Shown: positions 1-7,902, counted from the stretch's first letter. The stretch is 16,254 nucleotides of DNA from Polaromonas sp. UBA5171 (GCA_002413395.1 DHWX01000014.1:1-16254), one strand, 5' to 3'. A program made the numbers and translations. Notes: generated from the letters alone by a model not told the origin.

Positions 1-105
1 CTTCCGCTTTCGCGTTTTACCTGCCCTGATGCTGCGATCGGGCTCGCGTACTGTTCATTAACGATCGGGGAAATCCCTTCAAAGAGACCGTCAGATTCAC
101 TTGCC

Positions 106-1242
106 ATGGCCAAAAAAGACTATTACGACACGCTCGGCGTTCCCAAGAACGCCAGCGCTGAAGACATCAAGAAAGCGTACCGCAAGCTCGCGATGAAACA
201 TCACCCTGATCGCAACCAGGGTGACAAATCCAAGGTCTCCGAAGACAAGTTCAAGGAAGCCAAAGAGGCCTACGAAATACTCTCCGACGACAGCAAACGC
301 GCCGCTTACGACCAGTATGGCCACGCCGGTGTGGATCCCAATATGCGGGGCGGTCCGGGCGCGGAAGGTTTTGGCGGCTTTGCCGAAGCCTTTGGCGACA
401 TTTTTGGCGACGTGTTTGGCGCGCAGCGTGGCCAGCAACGCGGCGGCCGCCAGGTTTTTCGGGGTGGCGATCTGAGCTACGCCATGGAAATTACCCTGGA
501 GGAAGCTGCACTGGGCAAGGAGGCGCAAATCCGCATTCCAAGTTGGGACGACTGCAAAACCTGCCACGGCACCGGTGCCAAGCCAGGCAGCAAAGTGGTC
601 ACCTGTACCACCTGCCACGGCCACGGCGTGGTACAGATGCGCCAGGGCTTTTTCAGCGTGCAGCAGACCTGCCCGCAGTGCAAGGGCACCGGAAAATTGA
701 TTCCTGAACCCTGTGTGGCCTGCCACGGCGTGGGAAAAACCAAAACCAACAAGACCCTGGAAGTCAAAATCCCCGCAGGCATCGACGACGGCATGCGCAT
801 CCGTTCGACCGGTAATGGCGAGCCAGGCACCAACGGCGGTCCGCCAGGCGACCTGTATATTGAGATACGGATCAAAAAGCACGACATCTTTGAGCGTGAC
901 GGTGATGACCTGCATTGCAACGTGCCCATCAGCTTCACCACCGCCGCACTTGGCAGCGAGATCGACGTGCCAACGCTGGCCGGCAAGGCAGCGATTGACA
1001 TTCCTGAAGGCACGCAAGCGGGCAAGCAATTCCGACTGCGCGGCAAGGGCATCAAGGGTGTGCGGTCCAGCTACCCCGGCGACCTGTACTGCCACATCAC
1101 GGTGGAGACCCCGGTCAAGCTCACCGAACATCAGCGCAAGTTGCTCAAGGAGCTTGACGAGTCACTGAAAAAGGGCGGTACCAAGCATTCTCCCGGTGAA
1201 GAGGGTTGGGCTGACAAGCTGAAGAATTTCTTCACGGCTTGA
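106..1242 (+). CDS. dnaJ: Chaperone protein DnaJ (Hsp40)
   Basis: This is a full-length type I DnaJ of 378 aa, the usual length. It is the cytoplasmic co-chaperone that delivers unfolded clients to DnaK and stimulates its ATPase. The J domain spans about residues 4-75 with the essential HPD at 33-35. A Gly/Phe-rich linker follows (about 81-120, repeated FGD/FGG). The zinc-binding region has four CxxCxGxG repeats starting at C150 (CKTCHGTG), C167 (CTTCHGHG), C189 (CPQCKGTG) and C203 (CVACHGVG). The C-terminal substrate-binding domains run to the end. The ATG at 106 gives the canonical start MAKKDYYDTLGV. The upstream Shine-Dalgarno is weak (GAGA near 84-87). dnaK usually precedes this gene, but only 105 bases lie upstream here, so I cannot confirm it. 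All key residues are present. Confidence 0.98.
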   Translation: MAKKDYYDTLGVPKNASAEDIKKAYRKLAMKHHPDRNQGDKSKVSEDKFKEAKEAYEILSDDSKRAAYDQYGHAGVDPNMRGGPGAEGFGGFAEAFGDIFGDVFGAQRGQQRGGRQVFRGGDLSYAMEITLEEAALGKEAQIRIPSWDDCKTCHGTGAKPGSKVVTCTTCHGHGVVQMRQGFFSVQQTCPQCKGTGKLIPEPCVACHGVGKTKTNKTLEVKIPAGIDDGMRIRSTGNGEPGTNGGPPGDLYIEIRIKKHDIFERDGDDLHCNVPISFTTAALGSEIDVPTLAGKAAIDIPEGTQAGKQFRLRGKGIKGVRSSYPGDLYCHITVETPVKLTEHQRKLLKELDESLKKGGTKHSPGEEGWADKLKNFFTA

Positions 1243-1374
1243 GCCAGGCGGTGGCGACGCGCGGCAATGCGGTGATCTGTTGACATGCAGCACTGGCCGT
1301 TGAGGGCTTGCCTGTTTTCATCCCTTCCCGCTTCCTAAGCGCGGCATAAGCTGCTCGAAATACACTACCCGCTT

Positions 1375-3087
1375 ATGTCGCTGCTTTCGCCTATCCACGC
1401 GTCCCCCAGCGCTTCCCGGCAAGCCCCGAAAACTTCCGGTCAGCGGGCCCCCGGCATGCGCCAGCTCTGGCTCGTGGTATTGACAAGTCTCTGGATTGCC
1501 ACGGTCTGCAATGTGGCACTGTGGCGCGAACTGGCGCACCTGCCCGGCCTGAGCACTGGCCAGGCGATCACCATCAGTATCGCGCTGGCGCTGGTGATTG
1601 CACTGGCGACCGCTGCGCTGCTCAGTGTGCTGGCCTGGCGCTGGACTCTCAAACCGGTGATCACGCTGTTTTTGCTGTCGGCGGCCTTTGGCACCTATTT
1701 CATGCTGGCCTACGGCGTGATCATCGACCAGACCATGATGGTCAATACCCTGCAGACCAATGTGCATGAAGCACGCGATCTGCTGAACTGGAGCCTGGCG
1801 GCGACCGTGCTGGTGCTGGCCGTGTTACCGGGCTTTTTTCTGTGGCGGCAAAAAGTCCGGCGTACCGGCATCGGGCGGCAAGTGGTCTTCAATGCCCTGA
1901 CCCTGCTGACTGCCTGCGCCCTGCTGGTGTTCGTGGTGATGCTGTTCTTTCAAAGCATCGCCTCGGTCATGCGCAATCACACGCAAGTGCGCTACCTGAT
2001 CAATCCGCTCAATTCCTTTTATGCGCTCGGTGAGGTCGCGGCCAAACCATTTCAGCGCGACGAGTCCATCCTGTTGCCACTGGGGCAAGACGCCAGGCTG
2101 GGAGCCAGCTACACCGCCCAGACCAAGCCGCCCTTGCTGCTGCTGGTGCTGGGCGAAACCGGGCGCAGCGGCAACTTCGGCGTCAACGGCTACAGTCGCC
2201 CCACCACGCCCGAACTGGCCCAGGAAAACATTGCCAGCCAGCGCAACGCCTGGTCATGCGGCACCAGCACCGCAGCTTCGGTGCCTTGCATGTTTTCCCA
2301 TTTCGGACGGGAGGCCTATGACTCGCGCCCTGCCAACTATGAAGGCTTGATGGATGTGCTGCAGCATGCTGGCCTGGCGGTGCTGTGGCTGGACAACCAG
2401 TCGGGCTGCAAGGGCGTCTGCGACCGGGTTCCCAATGTGGACACCTCGGCACTGAAGGTGCCCGGACTGTGTGAAGGCGGTGAATGTTTTGATGAAGTGA
2501 TGCTGCAGGACCTTGACGAGCGTATCGCGGCACTGCCCGCCGAACGCAGTGCCAAGGGCATCGTCCTGGTGATGCACCAGATGGGCAGCCACGGCCCCGC
2601 GTACTACAAGCGTTCGCCGCCTGCATTCAAGAAGTTTCTGCCCGAATGCACCAGCAATTCCCTGCAAAACTGCGAGCGCGATGCGCTGGTCAACGCCTAT
2701 GACAACAGTATTGTCTATACCGACCATGTGCTGGAGCTGACCATTCGGTGGCTCAAATCGCGCGAAGCCACCAATGCACCAGCCATGCTGTACCTGGCCG
2801 ACCACGGCGAGTCGCTCGGTGAAAATAATTTATACCTGCACGGCATGCCTTGGCGCATTGCGCCCGATGTGCAAAAACATGTGCCGTGGATCACCTGGCT
2901 GTCACCCGAATTTGAGCAGCGCAGCAAGATCAGCACGGCCTGCCTCAAGCAGCACCTTGATGCACCGGTGAGCCACGACAATTACTTTCACTCGGTGCTC
3001 GGCTTGATGAACGTGCAAACCAGCGTCTATCAGCCCGCGCTCGACATGTACGCCACCTGCGCCAAACCGCAGGCAGCCAGGGGCTAA
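1375..3087 (+). CDS. eptA: Lipid A phosphoethanolamine transferase, EptA/MCR family
   Basis: This inner-membrane enzyme moves phosphoethanolamine from phosphatidylethanolamine to lipid A, lowering negative charge and polymyxin binding. It has 570 aa. Five predicted membrane helices lie near residues 29-50, 64-88, 94-116, 138-157 and 170-192, followed by a periplasmic sulfatase-fold domain. Zinc and catalytic residues align with the family: E261 (LGETGRS), acceptor T299 (CGTSTAASVPCMFS), D476-H477 (DHGESLGE), plus H406 (MGSHGP) and H489 (HGMPW). Cysteine pairs typical of the family (CKGVC, CEGGEC, CTSNSLQNC) are present. The first 27 residues are a polar extension, and no Shine-Dalgarno is clear before 1375. 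A start at the ATG at 1456 (MRQLWLVV) is possible. No pmrAB-type two-component genes adjoin it. Substrate specificity (lipid A versus another glycan) is inferred from family only. Confidence 0.88.
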   Translation: MSLLSPIHASPSASRQAPKTSGQRAPGMRQLWLVVLTSLWIATVCNVALWRELAHLPGLSTGQAITISIALALVIALATAALLSVLAWRWTLKPVITLFLLSAAFGTYFMLAYGVIIDQTMMVNTLQTNVHEARDLLNWSLAATVLVLAVLPGFFLWRQKVRRTGIGRQVVFNALTLLTACALLVFVVMLFFQSIASVMRNHTQVRYLINPLNSFYALGEVAAKPFQRDESILLPLGQDARLGASYTAQTKPPLLLLVLGETGRSGNFGVNGYSRPTTPELAQENIASQRNAWSCGTSTAASVPCMFSHFGREAYDSRPANYEGLMDVLQHAGLAVLWLDNQSGCKGVCDRVPNVDTSALKVPGLCEGGECFDEVMLQDLDERIAALPAERSAKGIVLVMHQMGSHGPAYYKRSPPAFKKFLPECTSNSLQNCERDALVNAYDNSIVYTDHVLELTIRWLKSREATNAPAMLYLADHGESLGENNLYLHGMPWRIAPDVQKHVPWITWLSPEFEQRSKISTACLKQHLDAPVSHDNYFHSVLGLMNVQTSVYQPALDMYATCAKPQAARG

Positions 3088-3100
3088 AACGTTCTTCTGG

Positions 3101-4054
3101 TTACAAGGCGAGACGCTGGCGCGCTTGCTGGTATTCGCGCTTGAGCTGTGCCACAAAAGCAGCGGTGCTCTGCACCTTGGTGACCGCGCCAATGCCCTGC
3201 CCGCAACCCCAGATGTCTTTCCAGGCTTTGGACTTGTCGGCGCCGAAGTTCATTTGGCTTGGATCGCTCTCGGGCAGGTGGTCGGGGTCCATGCCGGCAG
3301 CGCGGATCGACGGCGCCAGGTAGTTGCCATGCACGCCGGTAAACAGGTTGCTGTAGACAATGTCGTCGGAATTGCCATCGACGATCGCCTGCTTATAAGC
3401 CTCTGAAGCACGGGCTTCTTCGGTGGCGATGAAGGCCGAGCCGATGTAGGCGAAGTCGGCCCCCATGGCTTGCGCGGCCAGCACGCCGCCGCCGGTCGAG
3501 ATCGCGCCCGAAAGCGCCACGGGGCCATCAAACCACTGGCGAATTTCCTGGATCAGCGCAAACGGGCTTTTCACACCAGCGTGGCCGCCCGCGCCAGCGG
3601 CCACTGCCACCAGGCCGTCAGCCCCTTTTTCTATGGCCTTATGGGCAAACTTGTTGTTGATGATGTCATGCAGCACCACGCCGCCGTAGCTGTGCGCCGC
3701 AGCGTTGATGTCTTCGCGCGCACCCAGGCTGGTGATGCAGATCGGCACTTTGAATTTGACACACAGTTCCATGTCGTGCTCAAGTCGGTCGTTGGACTTG
3801 TGCACGATCTGGTTGATGGCAAAGGGCGCGGCGGGCTGCTTGGGATGCGCCAGGTTGTACGCGGCCAGCGTCTCGGTGATTTCGGCCAGCCAATCTTCCA
3901 GTTGCGCCGCGGGCCTGGCATTAAGCGCGGGCATGGCGCCCACCACACCGGCCTTGCACTGCTCAATCACCAGCCTGGGGTTGCTGATGATAAAAAGCGG
4001 CGATCCAATGATGGGCAGCGGGAGATGGTTCAATGCACCGGGGAGTCTGGACAT
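3101..4054 (-). CDS. Nitronate monooxygenase-like FMN protein (2-nitropropane dioxygenase family, COG2070)
   Basis: This is a 317-aa TIM-barrel flavoprotein. Members of the family bind FMN, and characterised ones oxidise alkyl nitronates; many homologues beside fatty-acid genes have unknown substrates. FMN-phosphate motifs are visible: GAGGHAG at 154-160, with H158 at the position of the catalytic His of nitronate monooxygenases, then LSGAISTGGG at 181-190 and GADFAYIGSAF at 198-208. The C-terminal part (NLFTGVHGNYL, then KDIWGCGQGIGAV) is the form usually annotated as nitronate monooxygenase in betaproteobacteria. I chose the ATG at 4054 (MSRLPGALNHLPLPIIGSPL), because an upstream extension to 4117 reads as non-family sequence. 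No clear Shine-Dalgarno is seen. A weak promoter candidate lies in the 96-bp gap (TTGGGC at 4102-4097, TAAAAA at 4080-4075, minus strand). The gene is convergent with eptA, with only 13 bp between the stops. The true substrate is uncertain. Confidence 0.85.
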   Translation of the reverse strand: MSRLPGALNHLPLPIIGSPLFIISNPRLVIEQCKAGVVGAMPALNARPAAQLEDWLAEITETLAAYNLAHPKQPAAPFAINQIVHKSNDRLEHDMELCVKFKVPICITSLGAREDINAAAHSYGGVVLHDIINNKFAHKAIEKGADGLVAVAAGAGGHAGVKSPFALIQEIRQWFDGPVALSGAISTGGGVLAAQAMGADFAYIGSAFIATEEARASEAYKQAIVDGNSDDIVYSNLFTGVHGNYLAPSIRAAGMDPDHLPESDPSQMNFGADKSKAWKDIWGCGQGIGAVTKVQSTAAFVAQLKREYQQARQRLAL

Positions 4055-4150
4055 GATGGCTGTAGTGTTCTGGTTTTTTACACAAAATGCTCTTTGGCCC
4101 AAGTAAGATGGGCCCAAGCAGCTATTGATTTAGGGGGCGGCTTAAAGGCC

Positions 4151-5941
4151 TCAAAAGGCATTCAAAACCAGCGCAGTGACACTGGCCGCGCCTTCCACGA
4201 TGCTGTCGCGTAAACCCGGCGCCTTGGTCAGCAGGTGGTCGGCATAAAAGCGGGCCGTGGTGACCTTGGCTTGCATGAACGCTGTATCCACACCCCTGGC
4301 AAGTTCGTCCTGGGCCACCAGCAGCGAGCGCGCCAACTGCCAGCCTGCCACCAGGTTACCCGCCAGCATGAGGTAGGGCACGCTGCCAGCAAATACCGCA
4401 TTCGGGCTGGCCTTGGAGTTGCCCGCCACAAACTCGACCACATCAACAAATGCCAGGCGCGCAGCCTTCAAGCGCTTGGCCACTGCCACCGCGTTGACAC
4501 TGCCTTGCTGGATCAACCCGGCTTCAGTGACTTCAATCTGTCGGGCAATGCCTTTGGCGGTCTGGCCGCCATCGCGCGCGGTCTTGCGGCCGACCAGGTC
4601 GTTGGCCTGGATGGCAGTCGTGCCCTCGTAGATCGTCAGGATTCTCGCGTCGCGGTAGTACTGCGCAGCGCCGGTTTCCTCGATGTAGCCCATGCCGCCA
4701 TGCACCTGCACACCGAGCGAGGTGACTTCCTGACTCATCTCGGTGCTATAGCCCTTGACCAGCGGCACCATGAACTCGTAGAAAGCCTGGTTCTGCCTGC
4801 GCACCTCGGCGTCGGGGTGGTGGTGGGCGGCATCGTAGGCCGCCGCAGCCACGGATGCCATGGCGCGGCAGCCTTCGATGTAGGCGCGCATCGTCATCAG
4901 CATGCGCTTGACATCCGGGTGGTGAATGATGGGGGCGCCGGCTTGAATGGAGCCATCAACCGGGCGGCTTTGCACGCGGTCCCTGGCAAAGGTCACGGCT
5001 TTCTGGTAGGCGCGCTCGGCAATCGCAATACCCTGCACGCCCACGGCGTAACGTGCTGCGTTCATCATGATGAACATGTACTCCAGCCCGCGGTTTTCTT
5101 CACCGACGAGGTAACCCGCAGCGCCGCCGTGATCACCATACTGAAGGACTGCCGTGGGCGAGGCCTTGATGCCCAGCTTGTGCTCGATGCTGACGCAGTG
5201 CACGTCATTGCGCGCACCCAGCGAGCCGTCTGCCTTGACCAGAAATTTGGGTACGACAAACAGGCTGATGCCCTTGACGCCTTCGGGGGCACCAGTGACA
5301 CGGGCCAGCACCAGATGGACGATGTTTTCGGCCATGTCGTGCTCACCATAGGTGATGAAAATTTTGGTGCCAAAGACCTTGTAGGTGCCGTCAGGCTGTG
5401 GCTCGGCGCGGCTGCGAACGGCAGCGAGGTCAGAGCCGGCCTGGGGTTCGGTCAGGTTCATGGTGCCGGTCCACTCGCCGCTCACCAGTTTTTCAAGGTA
5501 GACCGCCTTCAAGTCATCGGAGCCGGCCGTCAGCAGGGCTTCGATAGCGCCATCGCTGAGCAGCGGACACAGGGCAAAACTCATATTGGCCGAGTTGAGC
5601 ATTTCGCCACAGGCCGCGCCTATGGTTTTGGGCAGACCCTGGCCGCCGAAGTCGGCCGGGTGCTGCAAGCCCTGCCAGCCGCCATCGACATATTGCTTGA
5701 ACGCTTCCTTGAAGCCCGGGGAAGTGGTGACCACGCCATCTTTCCAGTTCGAAGGGTTTTTGTCGCCTTCCCAGTTCAGCGGCGACAATACTTCCTCGTT
5801 GAACTTCGCGCATTCTTCCAGCACGGCCCGCGCGGTTTCAAACCCGGCGTCTTCAAAACCGGGCATCTGCGCGACCTGGTCGATGCAGGCCAGGTGCTTG
5901 ATATCGAACAGCATGTCATTCAGCGGAGCTTTGTAACTCAT
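4151..5941 (-). CDS. Acyl-CoA dehydrogenase, long DmdC-like form
   Basis: This FAD enzyme makes the 2,3-double bond in an acyl-CoA and passes electrons to ETF. At 596 aa it is the long form seen in 3-methylmercaptopropionyl-CoA dehydrogenase (DmdC) relatives rather than the 380-aa standard form. The N-terminal extension (MSYKAPLNDMLFDI) is the short AcylCoA_DH_N-type segment. The N-terminal helical domain, the beta domain with TEPQAGSD (164-171) and KIFITYGEHD (193-202), and the C-terminal helical domain with IYEGTTAIQ (catalytic base E439) follow in order. About 130 extra C-terminal residues complete it. The ATG at 5941 is fixed by GGAGAG just upstream; a longer frame from TTG at 5953 would begin inside that Shine-Dalgarno. 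It lies downstream of etfBA but is separated by a strong terminator, so it is partly independent of it. Substrate chain length cannot be read from sequence. A DMSP role is not implied, because the rest of the pathway is absent here. Confidence 0.93.
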   Translation of the reverse strand: MSYKAPLNDMLFDIKHLACIDQVAQMPGFEDAGFETARAVLEECAKFNEEVLSPLNWEGDKNPSNWKDGVVTTSPGFKEAFKQYVDGGWQGLQHPADFGGQGLPKTIGAACGEMLNSANMSFALCPLLSDGAIEALLTAGSDDLKAVYLEKLVSGEWTGTMNLTEPQAGSDLAAVRSRAEPQPDGTYKVFGTKIFITYGEHDMAENIVHLVLARVTGAPEGVKGISLFVVPKFLVKADGSLGARNDVHCVSIEHKLGIKASPTAVLQYGDHGGAAGYLVGEENRGLEYMFIMMNAARYAVGVQGIAIAERAYQKAVTFARDRVQSRPVDGSIQAGAPIIHHPDVKRMLMTMRAYIEGCRAMASVAAAAYDAAHHHPDAEVRRQNQAFYEFMVPLVKGYSTEMSQEVTSLGVQVHGGMGYIEETGAAQYYRDARILTIYEGTTAIQANDLVGRKTARDGGQTAKGIARQIEVTEAGLIQQGSVNAVAVAKRLKAARLAFVDVVEFVAGNSKASPNAVFAGSVPYLMLAGNLVAGWQLARSLLVAQDELARGVDTAFMQAKVTTARFYADHLLTKAPGLRDSIVEGAASVTALVLNAF

Positions 5942-5945
5942 GGGG

Positions 5946-5951
5946 CTCTCC
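5946..5951 (-). promoter_or_regulatory. Shine-Dalgarno site of the acyl-CoA dehydrogenase gene
   Basis: GGAGAG on the minus strand ends four bases before the ATG at 5941. It decides between that ATG and an in-frame TTG at 5953, because the TTG start would leave the strong site inside the coding region. Confidence 0.75.
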
Positions 5952-5990
5952 AATATTTAGGGGCTGCCGCGACACGGGCAGGCCGGATAC

Positions 5991-6018
5991 AAAAAGGGCA
6001 TCCGTCAAGACGCCCTTT
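5991..6018 (-). terminator. Intrinsic terminator after etfA
   Basis: On the minus strand, AAAGGGCGTC (6018-6009) pairs with GATGCCCTTT (6002-5993) across a 6-base loop. This gives a 10-bp stem with one G-T wobble. The stem runs straight into a T-tract (TTTTT, 5995-5991, partly within the stem base). It starts 27 bases after the etfA stop and ends 50 bases before the dehydrogenase start. This is the strongest terminator in the window. It should end most etfBA transcripts or attenuate read-through into the dehydrogenase gene. Confidence 0.85.
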
Positions 6019-6045
6019 GATTCCATCGCCTACAGCGCTGGCGCG

Positions 6046-6978
6046 TTACAGCGCCGCAACCAGCTCAGGCACGGCGACGAAGAGATCGGCCTCCAACCCA
6101 TAGTCAGCCACGCTGAAAATCGGGGCTTCCGGGTCCTTGTTGATCGCCACGATCACCTTGGAGTCCTTCATGCCGGCCAGGTGCTGGATGGCGCCCGAAA
6201 TACCCGCTGCAATATAGAGTTGAGGCGCCACGATCTTGCCGGTCTGGCCCACTTGCCAGTCGTTGGGCGCGTAGCCCGCATCCACTGCGGCGCGCGAAGC
6301 ACCCAGCGCAGCGCCCAACTTGTCGGCCAGTGGCGTCAGGACTGCATTGAACTTCTCGCTGGAGCCAAGCGCCCGGCCTCCCGAAACGATGATCTTGGCT
6401 GCAGTCAACTCGGGCCGGTCGCTCTTGGCGATTTCGGAGCCCATGAACGTTGACTTGCCGCTGTCGGCCACGCCTGCCAGCGTTTCAATGGCCGCCGCGC
6501 CGCCTGTGGCCGCTGCGGCGTCAAAACCGGTCGTGCGAACGGTGATGACTTTGGTGGCATCCAGGCTTTGCACGATGGCAATGGCGTTACCAGCATAAAT
6601 GGGGCGTTCGAAGGTGTCGGCGGCATCGACCTTGGTGATGTCGGAGATCTGGGCCACATCCAGCAGCGCGGCCACGCGCGGGGCGATGTTTTTGCCTGAC
6701 GCCGTTGCCGGAAACAAAATATGCGAATAGCTGCTGGCGATCGCCACCACCTGCGCGGCCATGTTTTCAGCCAGGCCATGCGCAAAGGGCTCGCCCTCGA
6801 CGTGAATTACTTTGGCGACGCCAGCGATCTGCGCAGCGGCTTTGGCGGCGGCTTCCGCGCCCTTACCAGCCACCAGCACATGCACCTCGCCACCGCATTG
6901 GGCGGCAGCGGTCACGGTATTGAGGGTGGCGGGCCGGATGCTCGCGTTGTCGTGTTCGGCAATTACTAAAGAGGTCAT
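6046..6978 (-). CDS. etfA: Electron transfer flavoprotein alpha subunit (FixB family)
   Basis: This is the FAD-binding subunit of the soluble heterodimeric ETF, which carries electrons from acyl-CoA dehydrogenases to ETF:ubiquinone oxidoreductase. Its 310 aa is the standard bacterial length. The N-terminal domain starts MTSLVIAEHDN. The C-terminal FAD domain has SGGR (199-202), GASRAAVDAG (226-235), GQTGK (244-248), GISGAIQH (259-266) and AINKD (278-282), which together are the ETF-alpha signature. The start is supported by GGAG 7 bases upstream. It sits 29 bp after etfB in the same operon. A strong terminator follows its stop. The frame is intact, in contrast to its partner etfB, which argues that the operon is still functional. 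Confidence 0.97.
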   Translation of the reverse strand: MTSLVIAEHDNASIRPATLNTVTAAAQCGGEVHVLVAGKGAEAAAKAAAQIAGVAKVIHVEGEPFAHGLAENMAAQVVAIASSYSHILFPATASGKNIAPRVAALLDVAQISDITKVDAADTFERPIYAGNAIAIVQSLDATKVITVRTTGFDAAAATGGAAAIETLAGVADSGKSTFMGSEIAKSDRPELTAAKIIVSGGRALGSSEKFNAVLTPLADKLGAALGASRAAVDAGYAPNDWQVGQTGKIVAPQLYIAAGISGAIQHLAGMKDSKVIVAINKDPEAPIFSVADYGLEADLFVAVPELVAAL

Positions 6979-7007
6979 TGTTTTACTCCGTTGTGACTGG
7001 GCATCTT

Positions 7008-7758
7008 TTAAATTACTTTGGCTTCGTTTCTGAGCTTGTCCACCAGGGTGGCAACGTCAGCCACCTTGACACCGGCACTGCGCTTGGGCGGCTCGCTGAC
7101 CTTGACGGTCTTGATGCGCGGCTTGACGTCCACCCCGAGGTCTTCGGGCTTGACGTTGTCCATCTGCTTTTTCTTGGCCTTCATGATATTGGGCAGCGTC
7201 ACGTAACGCGGCTCATTGAGGCGCAGGTCGGTCGTGATGATGGCCGGCAAGCTCAAGGAAAGGGTTTCCATGCCGCCATCGATTTCGCGCAGGATGGTCG
7301 CCTTGCCATCGGCCACGTCAACTTTGGACGCAAATGTCGCCTGCGGCCAGCCCAGCAGCGCGGCCAGCATCTGACCGGTCTGGTTGCAGTCATCGTCAAT
7401 CGCCTGTTTGCCCAGAATGACCAGTTGCGGTTGCTCTTTATCGACCAGCGCCTTGAGCAGCTTGGCCACCGCCAAGGGCTGCAGCTCTTCAGTGGTCTCG
7501 ACCAGGATAGCGCGGTCGGCGCCGATGGCCATGGCGGTACGCAGGGTTTCCTGGCACTGCAACACACCGCAGCTCACAGCGATGACTTCGGTCGCCACGC
7601 CTTTTTCCTTGAGCCGTGTCGCCTCTTCGACGGCGATCTCGTCAAAAGGGTTCATGCTCATTTTGACATTGGCGATATCAACACCCGTGCCATCTGATTT
7701 TGACGCGGACTTTGACGTTGTAATCGACGACACGCTTGACGGGGACCAAAACCTTCAT
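7008..7758 (-). CDS. etfB: Electron transfer flavoprotein beta subunit (FixA family), with an apparent N-terminal frameshift
   Basis: EtfB binds AMP, contacts the dehydrogenases and pairs with EtfA. From the ATG at 7758 the minus strand reads MKVLVPVKRVVDYNVKVRVK, the conserved EtfB N-terminus. It then runs into a stop (IRWHGC*) because of one extra base in the A-run at 7698-7701. The following frame continues SDGTGVDIANVKMSMNPFDE with no stop to 7008. Removing one base gives a 249-aa protein, the family length. The dehydrogenase-docking loop (DLRLNEPRY, then NIMKAKKKQ) and the C-terminal signature (VSEPPKRSAGVKV) are intact. GGAG lies 7 bases before 7758, supporting that start. A gene caller would instead start at GTG 7733 (MSSITTSKSASK), which replaces the nucleotide-binding first strand with non-homologous sequence. 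A sequencing or assembly indel is the likeliest cause; a real recent mutation is possible. Confidence 0.93.
7698..7701 (-). other. etfB: Apparent one-base insertion (frameshift site) in etfB
   Basis: The coding strand shows AAAA where the conserved protein (VRVK, then SDGTG) requires AAA. The upstream frame hits a stop seven codons later, while the downstream frame is the intact remainder of EtfB. The shift is therefore located to this run to within a base or two. Confidence 0.88.
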
Positions 7759-7765
7759 TGCGGGG

Positions 7766-7769
7766 CTCC
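7766..7769 (-). promoter_or_regulatory. Shine-Dalgarno site of etfB
   Basis: GGAG on the minus strand lies 7 bases before the ATG at 7758. It marks this ATG as the genuine etfB start, so the downstream GTG at 7733 that opens the uninterrupted frame is an artefact of the frameshift. Confidence 0.75.
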
Positions 7770-7879
7770 AGAGTTTATTGATTGACGTTGACGTAAAGGT
7801 AAACCATGTATTTTATGCTGCGGCATGCATGCTGCGGACTGCTGCCTGATCGCTGGCGAGTTATCCGGGTCATTGCACA

Positions 7880-7901
7880 AAAAAGAACGGCCGTTCTTTT
7901 T
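7880..7901. promoter_or_regulatory. Perfect 22-bp palindrome, probable repressor operator for etfBA
   Basis: The two 11-base arms are exact reverse complements with no spacer. The core is GAACGGCCGTTC, flanked by A-runs on the left and T-runs on the right. It lies 122 bp upstream of the etfB ATG and immediately downstream of a minus-strand TATAAT, so it covers the expected transcription start. Its size, symmetry and position are those of a TetR-family operator; the family is an inference. It would also form a hairpin with a T-run in either direction, so a terminator function for read-through from the upstream gene (mscS-like) is an alternative. No regulator gene is in the window. Confidence 0.65.
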
Positions 7902-7902
7902 A

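Noticed and set aside
35..69. Direct repeat CGATCGGG upstream of dnaJ
   Set aside because: Two copies of 8 bases, with no promoter or heat-shock element around them that I can recognise. The first 105 bases otherwise show nothing callable.
97..1131. Minus-strand open frame of 344 codons
   Set aside because: It is antisense to dnaJ and has no recognisable motif.
1280..1308. TTGACA as the -35 of an eptA promoter
   Set aside because: The hexamer is perfect, but the -10 position 17 bases on reads AGGGCT, so no promoter can be supported.
3078..3112. Bidirectional terminator between eptA and the nitronate monooxygenase gene
   Set aside because: Only a CCAG/CTGG pairing is possible, without a T-run in either direction.
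4235..6103. Plus-strand open frame of 622 codons
   Set aside because: It is antisense to the acyl-CoA dehydrogenase gene, whose motifs and Shine-Dalgarno are clear. The translation is His/Gly/Arg-rich with no domain, a typical shadow frame in GC-rich DNA.
7698..7701. Programmed ribosomal frameshift in etfB
   Set aside because: The run is short, with no stimulatory hairpin or slow stop codon next to it, and EtfB is not known to use recoding. A simple indel explains the data better.
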